A stretch of DNA of 40,188 nt from an uncultured Muribaculaceae bacterium (lineage in GTDB: Bacteria > Bacteroidota > Bacteroidia > Bacteroidales > Muribaculaceae), in the NCBI GenBank assembly GCA_905233915.1, contig CAJOFM010000017.1, positions 1 to 40,188 of the forward strand, given 5' to 3'. Below the pieces are notes generated by a model. It did not search any database and had not been told where the DNA came from. It was given only the letters and a program-made list of their open reading frames with translations. Numbering within the stretch: position 1 is the first letter of the stretch; each line of letters starts with the position of its first letter. Positions 7,396 to 15,174 of the stretch are shown one piece after another. The translations under genes and the position numbers were made by a program.

Positions 7396-10300
7396 TTACT
7401 GGTTAAACTTGCTGATAATATCGTTGCGCATATTCTTGAGCAGGTTGTGACGGATGACGCCGATGATGGGATAGAAGAACGGAACGTCCTCCACCACATC
7501 GTTGGCGTTGTAACGCCCTTTCAGGAAGGTGTTGATACCTGCCGTGAGGTAGTTGGCGAGGTTTTCGCTCAATACGCTCTCAAACAGGCGCAGCACATTG
7601 TTCTCGATGCCGAACTCATCCTTGACGGTTGCGTCACACAGGTCAACAAAGAATCGGTTGAATTCCTTGACCTTCTCTACCAGGCGCTCACGCACCTCGA
7701 TGGATTCCACTTGGGCCATCGTCAGGTCATCCTCGCCCAGCATCGAGCAGCAGTAGCGCATGCGCTTCACGTTGGTGGCGTTGTAACGGCTCACGTCGGC
7801 CTGTCCCTCCAGGCGTCGGTTCTCGAGTTTGATGCCGCCGCGGCAGGTAATCTGCTTGGGACACTGGATTTCCTGCTTGATTTCAAACGTCTCGGTGTAT
7901 TGCTTGCCGAACACACGTTCGACAATCGTTTGGGTGAGCATATTGATGCGGCTCTGGGAACCCAAGATGTTCAGTATCTTGCTGCCCGTGCCCGAGAAGT
8001 AAATCTGCTTGGGCATCTCATAGCCACGTTGCTTCATCGCTTGGGCGATATAGTAAATGATCGCCGAGTAGAAGTACATGAAGATGAGGCGGCGCTGGCT
8101 GTCGTTGCGCAGCAGGGCATTATAGCTGTACAGGTTACGGTCAATCTCGCGCAGCGTGCGCAGTTCCTCGACATTCTCGATTGAGAACAGGAAGGCATTG
8201 ATGTCCTCGCTGCGTTTCTGGGCCATGATATCGGCAAGGATGCTTCCCAAATAGGCAATGTTGTTGCCCTTGTCGTTCTCGATGAGCTGCTTGAAGTAGC
8301 GGGTGTAGTGCTGCAGCAACGGGTTGTTGTCGGCATCCTTGTCGGTAAATCCGTCACCAAAGATGGCATTGCCCGCAAAGCGGAACGATGAGATGGCCAC
8401 CGGCTCGCTGCTCATGCGGTCGGCTGTGGGTTGATAGATGACAGTATCACAGGTGCCGCCGCCAATGTCGATCGACACATAGCTGCTGCCGGCCACTTCG
8501 GCTCCGCTGTAATAATAGGCGGGAGCAAGGCTCTCGGGATAAGAACGCAGGCGGTCGCTGTCGGCACCGATGTAGGTGTTGAACAGTTCGCTCCAGGTGC
8601 GCTCCAGCGTGTCGCGGTCGGCTCCGCCCATGCTAACGGGATAGAAGTAAACGATTTCGGTGCGCCGCAGGTCGGCGTTCTCCAGCAGGGCCTTGGCCTT
8701 GATGAGCAGGGTGAGCTCACGTAGGAACGATTTGGCCAGCTCGGTGTCGCCCTTCCACTTGAGGTTGGTTGTCACCTCATAGCCATGGAAATAACGTCGC
8801 TCATACAGGAACGGGATGTTCACGTCGCTGAACAGGTTACTGCCCATGCCGCTGTTCTCGTTGCGCGCCAGGGTGGATCGCAGCGGGAAACCATAGACGT
8901 TGTCAATCTCGCGCGGCACAAACTCGACACGTTGCACCTGTTCGGCATACTCCAGTGACTTGGGCTTGTGCAGCGAGGCTACCAGCACTTGCTGAGAGCC
9001 ATATTCAAAGGTGAACGGCTGTGAAGGCTGGCCCCTTTCCGCCCACTCGACGTGGGTATTGGTGGTGCCGAAGTCAACAGCGAATATCAATTCCTTGGCA
9101 CTGGGCGCATAGGGTTTCCACTGCGGAATAATCACGCCACTGGCACGGCCCAAATGATTCTTGATGCTGGCTTCGATGTAGTCAAACGAGCCATCCACAT
9201 CATAGTACATGGTGCTGTAGCCCGAGTGGGAGCGGATGGCGTCGCGCACGTTCAATCCGTCGGTCTTGATGCCGTTCTTGTAGAAGCGCAGCGTGGCTCC
9301 GCCGTTCTCAATCATGGTGAACAACTCGACGGTGTAGTCGTCGTTGGCATCGGTTTTGACGAACGGGAAAATCGAGGTGGAGAGCGTTGCTCCCACCACA
9401 CGGCCGGTGCCGCGCCGCTCATCAAATGACCAGGTGTGGTCGTTGATGGGGAAATACTTGCGCGACAGCTCAATGTAGCGGTTGTCGCCCTTCTTGACGC
9501 GGATGCGCAGGGTGACCATCACGCTGCCGTCGGCATACTCCTCGATGTCCATCACGTGGCGACCGGCAATGGTGCCCTTGATGTAATCGGTATCAAAATA
9601 GGTGAACAGCAACGGCTTCAGGGGCAGCAGGTATCCGCAGGTGGGATACGGCGTGCGCGGCTTGAGGTTGCCGTCAAAGAAATGGTCGGTGTCGATCACG
9701 CACCCGCTGTCGAGACGCACGATGGTGTCGGTCAGGAAGTCGTTGGTGGTGACAAACGGGTATTGTATCGAGGTGTCGGGCAACTTGCGGTCGTTAAGCG
9801 GCACGTTGTTGGCAAACACCTGAGTGGCGCTGTCCCACTCCTTGTCGATGTAACGGAAGTGCTCCACGCTGCCGTTGAAACCGTTGACGAGTACCAGCGG
9901 CAACTCGTTCTTGTCCTGCGGGAGGGTGGGAGTGATGACAAAGTCGCTCTCGCTGGCGGCGGTGCGGATGTCAAACACGCGCTTGTGGTAGAAACGTGCG
10001 CCCAGCACGCTCACGTCGATGCCGCCACCGAAGGGGTCGTAGCTGTGCTCCAGCTGCTCCAGTACGGTGCTGGCTCGTCCCTCGTCCAGGGCGTCAAGGT
10101 TGGGGATGACGGTGGTAATGCGGCTGTACAACTCGGGACGGTTGCGGCGCAGGGGCTCCAGATTCTTCTGCATGTAGGAATACACCTCTCCGCAGTGCAG
10201 ACGCAGGGTGGGGTAGGCGTTCATTAGCAGATACATGTAATAGACGAAGTCCTCGTCGCGTTGCCACAGATGACGTGTCTCGCTGAACAGGCTGACACCC

Positions 10301-10839
10301 TGTTCAACCTTGATGGCGTCGATGGTGCCCAGTGCGGGCGCGGCCATAACCACCGATGCCGGTGACGTGCCTCCCAGCACTTGACGGTCCCACATGATGA
10401 TGTACCAGTCCTTGAGCAGGTCAAAGTTATAGACCTTGTCGCTGTGCAGGAACAGGTCGAGCGTCTCGCCATACAGGCGGTGCTGCGGATTGGCCTTCAG
10501 TTGTTCGATGCACTCCTCGCGGTTCCAGCGGATGATGCGCAGGTAATCCTTGTGGTTCTCGTAATCAAAGAACAGCTGCGCCACGTCGAGGGCGTTGGAC
10601 ACCAGGCGCTCGTTCATGCGGGCACCACGCAGGCGCTCGTTGGCCAACTGCTTGAAGGCGTTCTTGACCAGGTCAAGTTGAGCCAGCGGGCTGGGGATGG
10701 CGGTACGCGGATTCTCGCTCAAGCCGCCGTCAGGGTCCTTGATGCGCGCGATGTCGTCATCGCTGTAAGGGGCATGGGATATCCAGTCCTCCTCACCGTT
10801 TTTGGACGTATTGTTGCTGTATGATAGTATCTCGCTCAT
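7396..10839 (-). CDS. Large protein with actin/Hsp70-type ATPase domain
   Basis: This 1147-residue cytoplasmic protein has no signal peptide or membrane helix. Residues 1 to about 570 show no motif I recognise. Part is helical (about 1-250) and part beta-rich (about 300-570). From about residue 580 it carries the motifs of the actin/Hsp70/sugar-kinase fold: phosphate-1 loop LIFAVDFGTTNTHVEWA (~582-598), phosphate-2 loop VSIDIGGGTCDTVIY (~788-802), and an adenosine-type loop IYFSGTGSKILNILG (~943-957). The last ~150 residues look helical. The domain should bind ATP and could polymerise or act as a chaperone-like switch. It is much larger than MreB, ParM or DnaK and recalls the SrfB group in domain style only. 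It follows the tubulin-like gene by 35 nt and precedes the membrane connector by 20 nt. The ATPase fold is well supported; the biological role is unknown. Confidence 0.82.
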   Translation of the reverse strand: MSEILSYSNNTSKNGEEDWISHAPYSDDDIARIKDPDGGLSENPRTAIPSPLAQLDLVKNAFKQLANERLRGARMNERLVSNALDVAQLFFDYENHKDYLRIIRWNREECIEQLKANPQHRLYGETLDLFLHSDKVYNFDLLKDWYIIMWDRQVLGGTSPASVVMAAPALGTIDAIKVEQGVSLFSETRHLWQRDEDFVYYMYLLMNAYPTLRLHCGEVYSYMQKNLEPLRRNRPELYSRITTVIPNLDALDEGRASTVLEQLEHSYDPFGGGIDVSVLGARFYHKRVFDIRTAASESDFVITPTLPQDKNELPLVLVNGFNGSVEHFRYIDKEWDSATQVFANNVPLNDRKLPDTSIQYPFVTTNDFLTDTIVRLDSGCVIDTDHFFDGNLKPRTPYPTCGYLLPLKPLLFTYFDTDYIKGTIAGRHVMDIEEYADGSVMVTLRIRVKKGDNRYIELSRKYFPINDHTWSFDERRGTGRVVGATLSTSIFPFVKTDANDDYTVELFTMIENGGATLRFYKNGIKTDGLNVRDAIRSHSGYSTMYYDVDGSFDYIEASIKNHLGRASGVIIPQWKPYAPSAKELIFAVDFGTTNTHVEWAERGQPSQPFTFEYGSQQVLVASLHKPKSLEYAEQVQRVEFVPREIDNVYGFPLRSTLARNENSGMGSNLFSDVNIPFLYERRYFHGYEVTTNLKWKGDTELAKSFLRELTLLIKAKALLENADLRRTEIVYFYPVSMGGADRDTLERTWSELFNTYIGADSDRLRSYPESLAPAYYYSGAEVAGSSYVSIDIGGGTCDTVIYQPTADRMSSEPVAISSFRFAGNAIFGDGFTDKDADNNPLLQHYTRYFKQLIENDKGNNIAYLGSILADIMAQKRSEDINAFLFSIENVEELRTLREIDRNLYSYNALLRNDSQRRLIFMYFYSAIIYYIAQAMKQRGYEMPKQIYFSGTGSKILNILGSQSRINMLTQTIVERVFGKQYTETFEIKQEIQCPKQITCRGGIKLENRRLEGQADVSRYNATNVKRMRYCCSMLGEDDLTMAQVESIEVRERLVEKVKEFNRFFVDLCDATVKDEFGIENNVLRLFESVLSENLANYLTAGINTFLKGRYNANDVVEDVPFFYPIIGVIRHNLLKNMRNDIISKFNQ

Positions 10840-10874
10840 ATTCTTCTTTTCTAGAGCTGCCTCACGCTAAGGCG

Positions 10875-12398
10875 CTAGTTGATATTCTCGTAACGTTCGG
10901 TAAACACATTGTGGGCTGCCTTGTTGAACAGGTCAAGCAGCTTGAACTCCACCGTGCGGTCGCTGTAGGCGGGATTGTTCTTACTCAATTTGTTCATCTC
11001 GGCCTTGAGTACGTCGTTATCGACCTTGAAATGACCCAGCAAGCGCTTCTTCACGCCCACGCCCTCGATGGCGTGCGCCATGTCGATTTCGCCAGGCTTG
11101 AAAAACGCCACGCTACGCATGTTGTCGTTCATCTCGGTAAGCCATTGGGCATAACCTAACAGGAACTGGTCCACCAGCGTGCGGTAGAACTGAGAAACCA
11201 GGAAGTCGCTCTTGATCTTAGGAGCGTCCTCGGTAAAGCCTTGGCCGATGATGTCCTTGAAGCCAGTCGTCAGGAACAGGAACAGCAGGTGGAACTTGCT
11301 CATCGGTTCATAGATAAGCTGGCGTGTGCGGTGGCCCAGCGACAGGAAATTGAGGCTCAAGTCATCCTTGGCGAGGGCATATTCATAGGCCATCGTGGGA
11401 AGAGGGTAGCCGTCGGGGTCGGTAAGCTTATTGTCAGGAGCACCGGCAAAGTCCAGCGGTGCCAAGGCACCGATCAACTCGATAAGGTGGGCGTTATTGC
11501 GCTGCCCGTGCTCGCCCGGGTCATACAGGTAGGGCTTTGACCTGACTTGGTCGCCCAGATAATAGATGCTGTTCACATTGCTGTCGTTGTCACCCGTGAG
11601 CGTGTTCTTGTAGTAGTACAGCGCGCTCTGGGTCTTGACGATGAAGTCGCTGGTGGCGATGCGCTGGTCGTGCTTGTTGCCTTCCAGGGTGAAGTAGGGC
11701 AGCACGGTCAGTCCGCCGATGGGGGCGCGGCTCAAGGCATCGCGGTTCTCGATGCCCTCGAGGTTGGCCGCCTGGCGGATGTTCTTGACCATGATGGGGA
11801 AACCGGCGGCACCAGTGCCACCAAAGATGGAACTGATGAAGAAGATGCGGTCGCCCTGGCGGAAGATGTTACTGAAGGCCTTGAACTCGTTGCTGTCCTT
11901 GATCTCGTTCAGTGCCACACTGCCGATGTTGGGACTGCCCACGAAACCGATGTTCATCTTGTTCTCCAACTGGTAGTTGGCAAACAGCAATGATGTCAAC
12001 GCCTGGTTGGCCTCGTTCATCGTGTCGTAGCCGATGAACTCGCGGAACTTGGCATTTTCGACGGCGCCCAGGTTGAAGATGAATGTATCGTTCAACGTCA
12101 CGCTCGTGTTGCTCATGATTTCGCGCAGGGTGACGATGCGGTTGGCGAAAAATCCGTCGGCATTAGGCTCGTTGCCGTACAGTTTGCGCCTGATGTCGCG
12201 GTAGTCGTTGAGCAACGCCTCGGTGCGCTTCAAGTCCTCATTGGCCTTGTGCGGGTCGATGATGACGGGCACAATCTCCAAGTCCTTGACAGGCTTGCCG
12301 TTCTCGTCAAGGGGTCTCACGCCGGCTGCCGACAGCATCAGCAGCGACTTCAACACCCTAGACCCGGTACCTCCTATAGCAAAAAGGAATAATCTCAT
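10875..12398 (-). CDS. Tubulin/FtsZ-like GTPase
   Basis: A 507-residue cytoplasmic protein. I place the start at the ATG at 12396-12398 (MRLFLFAIGGTG), because the longer reading frame translates 7-bp repeat DNA upstream. The N terminus FAIGGTGSRVLKSLLML matches the first nucleotide-binding loop of the tubulin superfamily. IVPVIIDPHKAN near residue 45 fits the next strand and loop. FISSIFGGTGAAGFPIMV near residue 188 corresponds to the tubulin signature GGGTGTG/GGGTGAA. It is far from FtsZ (residue order and length differ) and resembles the Tubulin_2/FtsZ-like group described in diverse bacteria beside VWA-domain proteins. It lies between a membrane protein and an actin-like ATPase in one operon. 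GTP binding is predicted; filament formation is an inference. Confidence 0.82.
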   Translation of the reverse strand: MRLFLFAIGGTGSRVLKSLLMLSAAGVRPLDENGKPVKDLEIVPVIIDPHKANEDLKRTEALLNDYRDIRRKLYGNEPNADGFFANRIVTLREIMSNTSVTLNDTFIFNLGAVENAKFREFIGYDTMNEANQALTSLLFANYQLENKMNIGFVGSPNIGSVALNEIKDSNEFKAFSNIFRQGDRIFFISSIFGGTGAAGFPIMVKNIRQAANLEGIENRDALSRAPIGGLTVLPYFTLEGNKHDQRIATSDFIVKTQSALYYYKNTLTGDNDSNVNSIYYLGDQVRSKPYLYDPGEHGQRNNAHLIELIGALAPLDFAGAPDNKLTDPDGYPLPTMAYEYALAKDDLSLNFLSLGHRTRQLIYEPMSKFHLLFLFLTTGFKDIIGQGFTEDAPKIKSDFLVSQFYRTLVDQFLLGYAQWLTEMNDNMRSVAFFKPGEIDMAHAIEGVGVKKRLLGHFKVDNDVLKAEMNKLSKNNPAYSDRTVEFKLLDLFNKAAHNVFTERYENIN

Positions 12399-12405
12399 AC
12401 TTTTT

Positions 12406-12490
12406 ATTTTAAGTTTTAAGTTTTCAAGTTTCAAGTTTTCAGTTGCCAGAGTTTGCTGCTAAAAACTGAAAACTGAAGACTGAAAACTGA
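12406..12490. repeat. Inverted 7-bp tandem repeat arrays
   Basis: The left arm carries TTTTAAG/TTTTCAAG/TTTTCAG-type units. The right arm carries AAAACTG units at 12462, 12469, 12476 (AAGACTG) and 12483. The arms pair as an 11-bp perfect inverted repeat (12434-12444 with 12464-12474). The array fills the gap between the membrane protein gene and the tubulin-like gene. Confidence 0.8.
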
Positions 12491-12946
12491 TTATTGTGGC
12501 AGCGGCGTGTGGCGGCAGTTGCTGCTCCACCAGCGCATCGAGTAGGATGCCACGATATAGAGCAGGGCGGCAAACAGCACCGTCTGCATCTCAAACTGGA
12601 TTGACTCACCGATGTACATAAGCCCGTTGTTGGCAAACACGGTGTCGTTGTAGATGTAGCACACCACAGGTGCCAGCACAGCCACAACGCCCATCACTGC
12701 CAGCCAGTGGTACCAACGGTCAAATTTCACCGAGTTGATGGCATAGTAATAGATGGCGGCTCCGCCCCATGCCACGAGGATGGTGATGGCGGCAATCACG
12801 GGATACATGTTCAGGTTGAACATCTTGTCGTTGTAGCCTTGGTTGAAGAACATCTGTTCCCAGATGTTAAACCCGTCGGTACAACTCAGGATGAAGAACA
12901 ATACGGTTATCGCAATTCCTATGATCAAATATACCAAATGTTTCAT
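12491..12946 (-). CDS. Four-helix membrane protein of the tubulin/actin-like operon
   Basis: A 151-residue protein of unrecognised family. Four hydrophobic segments are visible: about residues 4-22 (VYLIIGIAITVLFFILS), 48-70 (YPVIAAITILVAWGGAAIYY), 80-100 (WLAVMGVVAVLAPVVCYIY) and 120-137 (MQTVLFAALLYIVASYS). The first loop (about 23-47) is aromatic and asparagine-rich. The gene starts 16 nt after the VWA-like lipoprotein gene and ends inside the heptamer-repeat spacer before the tubulin-like gene. It is a plausible inner-membrane partner linking the lipoprotein outside with the cytoplasmic proteins. That role is inferred from gene order alone. Confidence 0.75.
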   Translation of the reverse strand: MKHLVYLIIGIAITVLFFILSCTDGFNIWEQMFFNQGYNDKMFNLNMYPVIAAITILVAWGGAAIYYYAINSVKFDRWYHWLAVMGVVAVLAPVVCYIYNDTVFANNGLMYIGESIQFEMQTVLFAALLYIVASYSMRWWSSNCRHTPLPQ

Positions 12947-12962
12947 ATTCTCTTTGTTCGTT

Positions 12963-14405
12963 TTATTTTTGCAACTGGATGGTCAAGTCAAAGAAGTTGT
13001 TACCGCCACGCATCGCGTCAAACATGCCGCCCAGCAGTTGCTCCAGTCCCAGTGTTGTCGAGGCAAACGAACCGCCAGTGTTGGTGTCGTTGCTGCTTGA
13101 TGATTGGCGCACCCAGTCGGGTAACTCGTTGCGCAGGGTGATGTGTATCTCGTCGCGCGGGCTCTTGAGGTCGCCCACAAGCGTCAGCACGTGTGTCATT
13201 CCTTCAAGGTACTCCTTGTTGTTGGCGGTGAACATGCTTTGTTCGATGGGCTGAACCGTCAGGGTATAGCCGTCGATGCTCTTCACGTCATAGTTGGCGG
13301 GATTGGTCAGCAGGGCGTCGTCCTTGAGCAGTCCGCCCAGGTTGGCGGCAATTGAGAAGCACAGCTTGCCCGTTTGGCGGTCGCCGTCACACTTGGCCAG
13401 CACGATGCCGTCGCCATGCTTGACGCGGAAACGTCCCGCGTTGTCCTTCCACTCGGGCAGCACGCGGCAGGGAATTTCGCTCTCACCCTGGTTGAAGCGG
13501 TAGCTGTAGCGCACGGCGGGCGCATCGAGCACACCGCTGTAGCGCTTGTCCTGCGCCAGCTGGTCCATCACGTCGTTGTCGGCGATGATGACGAGATAGA
13601 ACGGACGCTTGCCGTGGTAGTCAAAGGGCACCCCGTTGTAGGGGTAGTACTTGCCGCTGTAGTCACCCAGGAACTGTTGCACCACTACGCTCTTGCCCTT
13701 GTACTTGGCAAACACGCGGGTGGCGAGGCTGTTCTCCTCGTTAAAGATTTTGTCCAGGCTCACGCCGTGAGTGTCCTGGGGCGAGTAGATGAGGTCGCTC
13801 ACCAGCACGCTCACATTGCCAGGACGTTGTGCCTCCAGTATCTTGTTGAAAATCAGCTGGAAGTCGGTGTAGCTGGCATCTCCGATGCCTGCCGTGCTCT
13901 GGTAGATGTCACGGTCCTTGAGGAACTCGTCTACCGTGTGCTGGTAGGGATAGATACCGTCGTTCACGATGTTAATCTCCACCTTGCTGCCTGCAGGGAA
14001 GTGGTTGATCAGGTCATTGACCGCCTTCTTCAGCTGGCCGCCGTCGCCGCGCGAGTCATAGGGTACCATCGAGCCGCTGCGCTCAAAATATACCGTCAGC
14101 GACAGGTCTTCCACGCCACCATAAGCACGTGTGTCCCACAACATGGGCGGACGCAGGTGAGAGCCGATATCCTTGATGAACTCGGCCATCTTCTTGTGGT
14201 CCACCTTGCCCTCTGACGTCAGCAGGTTGCCATATTTGCCAGGGTTCTCGGTCACAATAGTACATAGCGAGTCATACATGACCTTGGTAGTGTCACCACT
14301 CACAAGGGCAGCGCGCACCGCCTTGTCAAGCTTGCCATGTCCGCCACACGACAGCAATCCAACCATCAACGCACAGGCCATCAGCAATGCAGATATTTGT
14401 CTCAT
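12963..14405 (-). CDS. VWA-like lipoprotein, first gene of the tubulin/actin-like operon
   Basis: A 480-residue exported lipoprotein: the signal sequence ends in a lipobox, LLSC, with the lipidated cysteine at residue 20. From about residue 98 it shows a von Willebrand A-like Rossmann fold. LSLTVYFERSGSM (~102-114) occupies the MIDAS D-x-S-x-S position, but with glutamate in place of the aspartate. VSVLVSDLIYSP (~197-208) gives the second acidic strand end. A DASYTDFQLIF segment between them could supply the MIDAS threonine. The C-terminal half (~290-470) is beta-rich and unassigned. The expected place is the periplasmic face of the inner or outer membrane, binding a protein ligand, perhaps through a metal. 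It is the promoter-proximal cistron and is followed 16 nt later by the membrane protein. The lipoprotein call is firm; the VWA call is moderately firm. Confidence 0.78.
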   Translation of the reverse strand: MRQISALLMACALMVGLLSCGGHGKLDKAVRAALVSGDTTKVMYDSLCTIVTENPGKYGNLLTSEGKVDHKKMAEFIKDIGSHLRPPMLWDTRAYGGVEDLSLTVYFERSGSMVPYDSRGDGGQLKKAVNDLINHFPAGSKVEINIVNDGIYPYQHTVDEFLKDRDIYQSTAGIGDASYTDFQLIFNKILEAQRPGNVSVLVSDLIYSPQDTHGVSLDKIFNEENSLATRVFAKYKGKSVVVQQFLGDYSGKYYPYNGVPFDYHGKRPFYLVIIADNDVMDQLAQDKRYSGVLDAPAVRYSYRFNQGESEIPCRVLPEWKDNAGRFRVKHGDGIVLAKCDGDRQTGKLCFSIAANLGGLLKDDALLTNPANYDVKSIDGYTLTVQPIEQSMFTANNKEYLEGMTHVLTLVGDLKSPRDEIHITLRNELPDWVRQSSSSNDTNTGGSFASTTLGLEQLLGGMFDAMRGGNNFFDLTIQLQK

Positions 14406-14440
14406 ATTCTTTTATTCAATCGTTTATAATCTTCTATTGC

Positions 14441-14457
14441 ACGGGACAATATCCCGT
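14441..14457 (-). promoter_or_regulatory. 5' hairpin of the operon transcript
   Basis: ACGGGA and TCCCGT pair around a 5-nt loop. With transcription starting at about 14461, the hairpin lies within the first ~20 nt of the mRNA, where such structures often protect against 5'-end decay. Confidence 0.5.
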
Positions 14458-14465
14458 AAATTAGG

Positions 14466-14515
14466 CAAAGGTAATGCAAGTTGGGCACAGCGCAAAAAGA
14501 AAAACGAAGTTTTTC
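14466..14515 (-). promoter_or_regulatory. Promoter of the VWA/tubulin/actin-like operon
   Basis: On the minus strand TACCTTTG (14466-14473) is a perfect -7 element, and TTTG (14493-14496) a perfect -33 element with a 19-nt spacer. Just upstream, GAAAAAC/GTTTTTC (14499-14515) forms an AT-rich palindrome. The same architecture precedes tRNA-Pro at 23005-23060. Confidence 0.8.
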
Positions 14516-14725
14516 AACTTTCTGTCCCGAAATATGGCCTAAACCATGCAAGAATTGTGCCTTTTTCCCCCTTTGACACCCAATCCCCCACGTTAAAAAT
14601 CCTAAAACCCCAAATCTATTCCGATAGCAGTATGATTTTACAATGCGATCAGCGATATCAAAAAGGTTCATATTTCATAAACACAATTTAAGGTATTTTC
14701 GCACATTAGTTTCAAGTAAAAAGTG

Positions 14726-14733
14726 TATCTTTG
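14726..14733 (+). promoter_or_regulatory. -7 element for the DUF4491/trmD transcript
   Basis: TATCTTTG matches TAnnTTTG exactly, about 60 nt before the ATG at 14794. I found no clear TTTG at the right distance upstream. Confidence 0.5.
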
Positions 14734-14793
14734 CGGGACATTTTTGATGAGGGGTAGAGAAGACCCTGATGAGCGGCAACATTTTTTACACCA

Positions 14794-15120
14794 ATGATGG
14801 ATTTTCTATCGACATATCACCTGCAAGGCCTGGCGTTGGGCCTGTGCTCGTTCTTGATTATCGGCATTTGTCACCCGATTGTCATTAAGGGGGAATACTA
14901 CTATGGACTGCGCTTCAAGTGGGTTTTCCTGCTGGTTGGCATCGTGCTGTGTGTCAGCTCGTTGTTGGTCGATAGCGTGCTGTTGTCGGCATTGATGGGT
15001 GTGGGTGCATTCTCGTGTTTCTGGGGCATCAAGGAGATGCGTGAGCAGCAGGAGCGTGTGCGCAAGGGCTGGTTCCCGCGCAATCCCCGTCGCACCTATC
15101 CCTGGGACAAGGAGAAATAG
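14794..15120 (+). CDS. DUF4491 family membrane protein
   Basis: A 108-residue protein with three hydrophobic helices (about 12-30, 42-60 and 64-82). It has a conserved basic C-terminal tail, EQQERVRKGWFPRNPRR, characteristic of the DUF4491 family of Bacteroidetes. GEYYYGLRFKWVFLLVGI before the second helix also fits. The function of the family is unknown. The gene shares a strand with trmD, which begins 54 nt later, and the spacer carries a copy of a 25-bp interspersed repeat. The ATG at 14794 is the first start after the promoter. Confidence 0.82.
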   Translation: MMDFLSTYHLQGLALGLCSFLIIGICHPIVIKGEYYYGLRFKWVFLLVGIVLCVSSLLVDSVLLSALMGVGAFSCFWGIKEMREQQERVRKGWFPRNPRRTYPWDKEK

Positions 15121-15123
15121 CAA

Positions 15124-15148
15124 TGTAGGGTCTCGCCTTGGCGTGGCC
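15124..15148. repeat. 25-bp interspersed repeat, copy 1
   Basis: TGTAGGGTCTCGCCTTGGCG plus TGGCC recurs with a single mismatch at 40060-40084. The core GCCTTGGC is self-complementary and the outer GGYC/GGCC parts extend it weakly. It is intergenic in both places. Confidence 0.7.
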
Positions 15149-15174
15149 ATCAACAGACTAAAAATCAGAAACCG

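Larger units (their letters stand above)
14406..14793. other. Divergent intergenic region (388 bp)
   Basis: This stretch holds the minus-strand promoter and 5' hairpin of the VWA/tubulin/actin-like operon on the left, and a plus-strand TATCTTTG element for the DUF4491 gene on the right. The AT-rich middle (14530-14700) shows no open frame or RNA motif that I can support. Confidence 0.6.

Noticed and set aside
7396..12398. FtsZ/FtsA or plasmid partition (TubZ, ParM) pair
   Set aside because: Sizes, loop sequences and neighbours (lipoprotein, membrane connectors) differ, and there is no centromere-like array or DNA-binding adaptor.
10875..12434. Longer start for the tubulin-like protein (MKLENLKLKIKS...)
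   Set aside because: The extra 12 residues are encoded by the 7-bp repeat array; the family motif begins directly after the ATG at 12398.
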